This document shows, one piece after another, positions 57,501-64,000 of a stretch of 64,000 nucleotides of DNA. The stretch is from Rallus limicola (Eukaryota; Chordata; Aves; Gruiformes; Rallidae): the NCBI GenBank assembly GCA_022605955.1, contig JAKCOZ010000002.1, positions 68,118,783 to 68,182,782 on the forward strand, given 5' to 3'. The translations under genes and the position numbers were made by a program. The notes under the pieces are model-generated. The model worked only from the letters and a program-made list of their open reading frames with translations, made no database searches and was not told the origin of the DNA. The stretch's first letter is position 1. Each line of letters opens with the position of its first letter.

Positions 57501-60500
57501 CACTGGTGAGAGTAGCTGCTGTCAGGACACCATGCCAAGTATCTTTGCCGGATGCTGGGTTTCTGTGTCTCTCTGCAACAAAGAGGAAGCTGCAAAACCC
57601 CTTCTTCTCTCCTTCTGTGCCTGGTCCAAATCCTGAAGCGTGCATGAGGCAAGTACACCTGGGAGTGCCTTGTGCAGGGCAGAGGAGGAGAGAGGCCAGG
57701 GAAACCAAGGTAGAAAAGGAGCCTGTTCCAGTAAGGCTGGCAAAGACTCCTGCCTGCTTGGTGACAGACCAGCGAAAGCCTGGAGAGGAGATGTGAGGGG
57801 CAGCTTTTCCCCTGCTTCTCAGCTTATAGCCCACATTGGCCTTCCAAACCCCTTCCCTGACCCTAGGAGTTATGAGCTAAAGTGGCATGTAGGAAGTCAG
57901 GTTTTTCTGTTTGAGCATTTATATTTGGCTGCTGGAGTTCCCCTCTTCAGATTTTCAGCCTTTGCTTAAACCTCTGAGCCCTCCTTGCTTGCATGTTGTG
58001 GGGGAGGGAGACCAGCAGGGAGCCAGGGCAGGTTCTGTGGTGCATGGGCTGGGTCTGCCATGAGATGGGAAGGCCACTTCCCCAAATGCCTTTGATCTTT
58101 GCATGTGGGATGGGTGCTGGGTGTTGTTGAGGCAGTTTTGGGAAGCCATTTCTTGAATTTTGCTTTACTGTTAGAGTATTCTTTCTTACCTTTTCCTCTT
58201 CTTTTCATGCAGCTGGACACCTTTTGCAGTGTCTTTTAATATCCTTTGCAGGTCTGACTCAGCTTGACTGTTTTTATTGAACACAGAATTCTTTGCTGAT
58301 AAAATGCTTTTGCAATACGTCGGAGCTCTCTGCTGCTCTTGATATGACTTCTGAGATGCTGACTCAGTTTGCTTAGTCTGGAGCCCTCCCTGAAATATTT
58401 TCTTTCGCATGGGATAAAAGTTGAAGATACTATGGCCCCTTTGGCTTAAATGTATTCCTTTCCATCAATGGTTTCTATTTCTTCAGTTGTTAGAATCCAT
58501 TTTGTTCCACAAAAATCCCCTTTAGAAATTAGAAAACTTTCAAGTCTTCCACTGAATTTACAATGAAACAAGTCGTAATCACAAAATGTTTTATAACTAG
58601 AGAATGTGGAGGATACTCTACATTTTCTGACATCTACTCTATTGTTTAACCACCTTTCCTAAGCAAAATATCAGGGTCTTCCTGTACCCACTTCCCTCCC
58701 TTGCCCACTGAGAGTGGTCCAGGTTCCCCGCTTCACTCCCCGAAGGTATATTGTCACTCCTCTTTGCTTTCCCCAGGAAAGCCTGATCACAGAACCTGAT
58801 GGAAAACCTGCTGTCCTTCCCTCTACCTGTTACCTGGGAGTGTTCGATCTCTCATCTTTACATGGGAAATCACATCTCACAGTAACACATTTCCTTGCTG
58901 CAACCCATACTTACATGCTGACCTGAGCCTGCTGGTCTTGGAGCAATGAGCTACATGAACCATCTTTTTTCCCCCTACAGGTGTGTGACCTAAACATGCA
59001 CTTCTCTGGGTTTTTTTTTGCTTGTTTCCTGTGGTCCAGTATGGCAGGGCACTGCACTTCTCACCTGAGGTAGGACTGGACGTGGGGCTGGGGGATCCCC
59101 CAGCTGTAAGACAATGCTAAGGGGGACATGGCATTTTTATCTTATTTCCTGATGCTCCTGCTAAGTCCTGATGGAAGATTGTGATTCTGAGGATGATGTC
59201 TCATCATTAGCAAATTAGATGCTGTAATCTGCTTCTAAATGAATCTTCTTAGGGGGCATTACTCAGGGTCAGATTAAAACCAAGTGAGGGGAAGACTGAT
59301 TAAAATGTAAGGTGAGCTTCCGCTCTCTGCTTCTGGTGGGTGTGACACAGAACCCTTGAAAGGGCAGAGGTATTTTTAAAACACTTTTTTGTGGTCTGTG
59401 TTGGAACTGTCTCAGAATTACGATGCCTCACAGATCCCGTGGTGATGTGCATCCCCTCCTCTCCTCTGGGTGCCAGTTCCCAGGTCTGCAGGAGACCAGG
59501 TCTGCCCAAGACCAGGACTACAGAGGAAAAGATCTTCACCACTCAAGTGAGACTTTAATGGTTGCTTCAGACACTTGTCCTGGTGCTACCATCAACACCA
59601 ACAGTCCTTCCCATACTTTTCTGGACACCCTAGCATTACTGTGCAGGGTTGTGGGAACCTGCACTAGCCAAGGATTACGGCTCAGTGGTGGTGTTTCCTT
59701 TCAAATACAGGATCCCAAGTTAGGTGACACATTGCTGGAGGAGGAAAAACCCTAATCCAAGGTATTCTTGACCTAGTTTCCTTTGTTCAGTCCTGCACTG
59801 ATTTCTGAGAGGGAAACAATCCAGACCAGCAAACAAGAAGCTGTTGCACTTTGCCAGGGACCCAGTTTACTCAGAGGTGTCTCATAGCCACTTTTGTACT
59901 CCTTGACATAGATCAACCTTTATTTGCCTTTCAGAATCTCAGATTAGTTCTGACTGGATTGAGATGACTGAGATACCACATTGACGCCATTAGGGTAATC
60001 TGGAGCTCTGCAAATGGGCCAATAAAAAAATATTTGCTTTTAATTTTGACTGAAATAAATGTCTTAGTGAGCCACTGTATTTCAAAGCTTTGCTATGGCA
60101 GATCAAAACTGTCCTGTTAATTAATTGCCATGCTAATTAATTAGACATATGTGAGTTGATGTTTAGCTGCAGTCAAATAGCATCTTATTTATTTTTCTTG
60201 TGCTTTACAAATGGCATTAGCATTTCTTCTTTCTTGTCTCATATCTGCTGCCTTGTTTCATGAAAGAACACGAAGGTGTTTAGGACAAATAGTGCTTTAA
60301 ACTATTCTGACATGCTCTCCTTTCTTCTCTCTCCCCATCCAGTGTCACCAGGCTTGTGGCCTTCTCCTGCTCCATGCCCACCACTGGATCCACATGGTTG
60401 CGGTGCCACTGAGATGGCCTTACTGTGTGTACTGAAGGAGAGCTTCCCCAAATGCCTCAACACAACCTCCTTTACCCAAGCTGATTACTCCAAGGCACCC

Positions 60501-63500
60501 ATTCCCACCTGGGTACTACACTCTGCACTTTGTTTTTCTCTTCTGTTCCAGCCACTAAAGCTCCATCTACTCTTGGTAACTGTAGGGGATGTTGCCTTTC
60601 CTCACCGCTGGCCAGTCTGCATGGGGCTCTCCCAGCAGATTACTACTGCCTTATTTGAAGCCCTCCTAATGTAATTAGGTATTTCTCGTGAGCATACTAA
60701 CAACAAAAGCCACATATCCTGAACTATTATTCCATGCACTGAACAAAGCCCGTTTGGTGATTTTTTTCTGTTCAGAGCTTCTAATAGCCAAGCTCCACGT
60801 TTGATGGGTAATACATTAGTCTTTCATGCTAGTGAGGCATGATCCAGCTCCTACTGGCATCCATAAAAAGGCCCCTGCTGACATTTGGCTGGGGCTCAAG
60901 ACCTACATCTTTACCAGAAAGCTTTGTCGTCTGCAAGTTTTTTGAGCCCCATGTATAAATTCAGGCAATCACAAGGACAAGCGTGAGAAGCATGTTAGTG
61001 AAACCAGGCAGGTGTATTGAGAACCCAGCTTTGGGCTTTGTACCTGAATATTCAACACAACAGATTTTAGCCTTTTGTCTGAAATCCCTGAAAAGTAGGT
61101 TTAAAATCTGGCGAATTTTCTAGACATCATGATAGCATTACCATTTATTTCCAGCCTTGAGGATAATGATTTTGCATTTAAGAAAAGACAAATACTTGGA
61201 AAAAATTCCGTGTTGTCACTTGGTCTGAAAAGAGGTGTAAGAAAACAAAAACAAGATCTTACCAAGAAACAGTGATAGTTAATCCAAGATGCAGTATTTT
61301 TTTCTTGGAACCTGCTGGAAGTGTTTATCTCCACTGGGAAGTGTCCAACAGCTTCTTTTAATTCTCTTGTCTTTTTTTTTATTTTATTTGAGTGAGAATT
61401 CGAATTATATTAAAAGTTTACTGTAACCTAATCATGTGCATGTGTACATAATGTGCATAAAAGGGGATCAAATATATAGCTAGTATATATAGGTGCATGT
61501 GTTCCTAGCTCAATTTGAAGTGTGAAAAAGAAAACACAGGGATGTCAGCTATCAGGGTAGGATGAGGACAGGCACGTCAGAACCTGTCCTCATGAAAGTG
61601 GGGAACAAATGGAGAGGGGGAAAAACAGGCTGAACTCGAACTGCTAGAAAAGTAATTCTTGTTAGCAGTTTTAAGCACAAAAAGACTACTGAAAGCTTAT
61701 CCACCAAAGAAAAGGTGAGATTATCAGGGTCCTATCTATTGTTAAAGGATAAGAGAAAAGAGGAAAACTACTTTCGTTTTAGGAGTGTACACATAAGCAG
61801 ACACATTCAAAATCTTAAGAGACAGTGGGAAATGCAGACTTTGAAGGACATACTTTAGGGAGGCTGCAAACCAAGTCCATGATGTGCAGTTATGTGCTGC
61901 TGGGTGTCTGCAAAATGGCCAAGGTTTTGGGAAAAAAAAACCAATTTTGGATACTTCTTTAATTGTGTGGTTTTGTAAATATATGGAGGAAAGCAGTTGG
62001 AGAAAACATGCGTAAAGCTTTCATGATCAGGTAACAAATGGTCCAGGATGAATTAATTAGCTCTGGTAAATGACTGGAAGGAGTTAAAGGCTGGCTCACC
62101 TCTGATTTCCACTTGTATGAAGTAGGAGTAACTGCATGAATGTCATGGGGCTAAATTAATGAGAATGGGAGAATTAATGCCTCAAGAATGTTTCTCAGTT
62201 TCAAAATCCTACTACATTTCAGCAGTGCTTTGGGATCCAGTGAGATAAAATGTGTTGCACAGATGTAAATGGGTCTTACTATTAAGCCTCTGCTAAATTT
62301 ACTCACAGAAATAACCCTTGCTGCTCTCTTGCATAATCTCAGGTAAGTGATTCAGAAATGTCTTTTAAGAAGGAGGCTAAACCCTAAAGAATTTAAAACT
62401 AGAAAGGGCATTAAACCATTCAAACTCATCTGCATTGTCAGGTGCTTTTCTTTATATTTCATCTTTCCAGGGGCATCTTACTCCAGCAGGGTGAAAGGAA
62501 TGGGAGGAGGGGGGAAGATAAAAAACCATAAACAAAACCCAAGCAGAACATTTGAAGGAGAAGTTGCCTAAATGAAGATTGAAGAACTAGAGAGAAAAAA
62601 ACCCAACATCTCTGAGGACAAGCACTGCTCACTGAGTGTTTTAGTATGTCACAGGGAAATTATACTTACAATGTCATGGGTAGATGGAGAATTGATTTTT
62701 GAGGAAAAATACCCCTCTTTGAGCTCCATTCTAATACCATCATTTTTGTTTTCACATATTTCCCTTTTTAATTTTTAGGGCATTAAATACCCCTCAACCA
62801 TCCTACTGGCTTCTGTGTCTTTCTCTAGGACATAGTAACTAACAGCAAGCATGGAAGTGTGAGTGTGAGGAAAATGAAAAATACCCAAACAACAGCTCAA
62901 AATCAAGGAGGATGCTCACTTTCACTTCACTGAAGCCAGGATTTCATCCAGAGAACAAAGTTACTAAACTCAGTGTATCCCTTCATGCACCCTGGGCATT
63001 CCTGCCATCAGCTAATTGCTTTAGATTGGTTCCTGCAAATTTAACAAATGACAAAGAGTATCTATGAGAAGCCAGAAAAGAATTGTCTGGCTCCAAATTG
63101 TTCTTCAATGGTCTTCAAGGTTTTTTTTAAAAAAAAACCCCTGTTTGTCGTCTAGGTGAAGAGGGATGTCCCTGTCTTGAGGCTTTAAATATTCATGGAT
63201 GCTCTTTTGGGTTAGTTTTTCCATCATTGACAAAGCCTTTCTTGTCAAGAAAATGTTGAGCTTTCTTTTTTGCCTGTATTCTTTTAAAAGGCAAATGCAA
63301 GATACGCTAGGAAGCTATCTACTGTCAGTCACAACAAGCCCATCTTAAAAAAATTTAGACATCTTCTTTACATACTGCAACTGGAAATATGTTCTAAGGC
63401 TTGAGAACTTGCTTTTTAATTCCCATTCCAAATTATTCATTGTCACTTTCTTCTCATTTGTCCTTGTGCCAGTGTTGCCATCTTAATTAATTCTTAATTC

Positions 63501-64000
63501 TTTAATGACTACCTGGCAATTAACCATTTAACAGATACATCCAAAGCAATTGTAACTCCGTATTCGAGTCTAAGCCACCCACGCTCTTTTATTCTGTTCT
63601 CATGGAATGAGTGCTCCACCTTGCTCTTCATTTTAATGACACTTCTTTGACCTTCTCCCACCTGGAATTCACATTTTTGAATAGGGGCTTGTATAGAGCA
63701 ATGTAGATTGGATCCTGACAGTCTCTTGTACAACAGCATGAGCGTGTCCCCAACTAAAAGAAATACTGAGCTGATGCACCCCATAATTACATCCATATTT
63801 TTCTGGCTGCATTACACCAATTGATCACATTCATCCTGTGATTACCTAAATACCCAGGACTTAATTTTCCTCAGTCACTTTGCCCTAAAAGTTTTGAGTT
63901 TGTGTGCCCAGCATTTCATTAGAGAGGACATGAGGTGTAAGCATACAAGGTGAAATTGTTGAGTTAGCTCACTTCATACATGTCACCTGCCGGTAATCTG
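54536..64000. other. Intergenic, no gene recognised (54.54-64.00 kb)
   Basis: About 9.5 kb of AT-rich DNA with short, unrecognisable open frames (the longest about 155 codons at 56299-56766). No CR1, LTR or RNA gene is seen. A homeodomain-site-rich block at about 60000-60290 is a candidate regulatory element. By synteny the window is expected to end before KIT; no KIT exon is recognised. Confidence 0.65.
60000..60290. promoter_or_regulatory. Candidate conserved regulatory block F (TAATTAATT pair)
   Basis: TTAATTAATT (60117-60126) and CTAATTAATTAG (60133-60144) give four overlapping TAATTA homeodomain cores within 28 bp, in a repeat-free AT-rich block. Enhancer function is inferred. Confidence 0.3.

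Noticed and set aside
63119..63137. T-run/A-run palindrome
   Set aside because: Two adjacent homopolymers, common in AT-rich DNA, with no other supporting signal.
11200..64000. KIT exons
   Set aside because: No class III kinase, Ig-domain or juxtamembrane coding text was recognised on either strand after PDGFRA.

Overview
The window is vertebrate nuclear DNA, most likely from a bird. It has spliced exons with GT/AG borders, long introns and a low repeat load. The repeats are mainly CR1 LINE 3' ends with the avian type of terminus (tandem ATTCTATG-like units), plus one avian-type LTR-retroelement fragment. The species cannot be fixed from the sequence alone.

Region 1 (about 1-11,200) is the 3' part of PDGFRA on the plus strand. 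It starts inside the intron before the exon equivalent to human exon 16 and holds the last eight coding exons: 922-1088, 2236-2351, 2932-3054, 3669-3780, 5559-5658, 5768-5873, 6561-6796 and 7813-7960. Spliced together they give an open frame of 368 complete codons plus stop. It covers the kinase insert, the catalytic loop, the DFG/activation loop, the kinase C-lobe and the phosphotyrosine tail. A 3' UTR of about 3.1 kb follows, with two AATAAA signals (11015, 11174). It also carries two 9-nt matches to miR-140-5p, two Pumilio-type motifs and an AAT/GAT microsatellite.

Region 2 (about 11,200-64,000) is non-coding flank. By conserved vertebrate synteny it should lie between PDGFRA and KIT, but no KIT exon is present. 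It contains one LTR-retroelement fragment (about 11.5-12.66 kb), seven CR1 3' ends in both orientations and a separate CR1 reverse-transcriptase fragment at 18.5 kb. It also has small simple repeats and several AT-rich or locally CpG-retaining blocks that look like candidate conserved regulatory elements. About 17.8 kb (30.66-48.49 kb) has no transposable element that I recognise. I recognise no cellular protein-coding gene, tRNA or rRNA after PDGFRA.

The only function assigned with confidence is the receptor tyrosine kinase. Its tyrosines recruit PI3K, SHP2, Crk and PLC-gamma in the known family. The rest of the window is read as 3' regulatory landscape plus transposon debris. I found no new biological system. 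The points most worth checking are the paired miR-140 sites, the inverted octamer element near 42.1 kb, the nested palindrome near 14.06 kb, and the candidate enhancers in the repeat-poor span.
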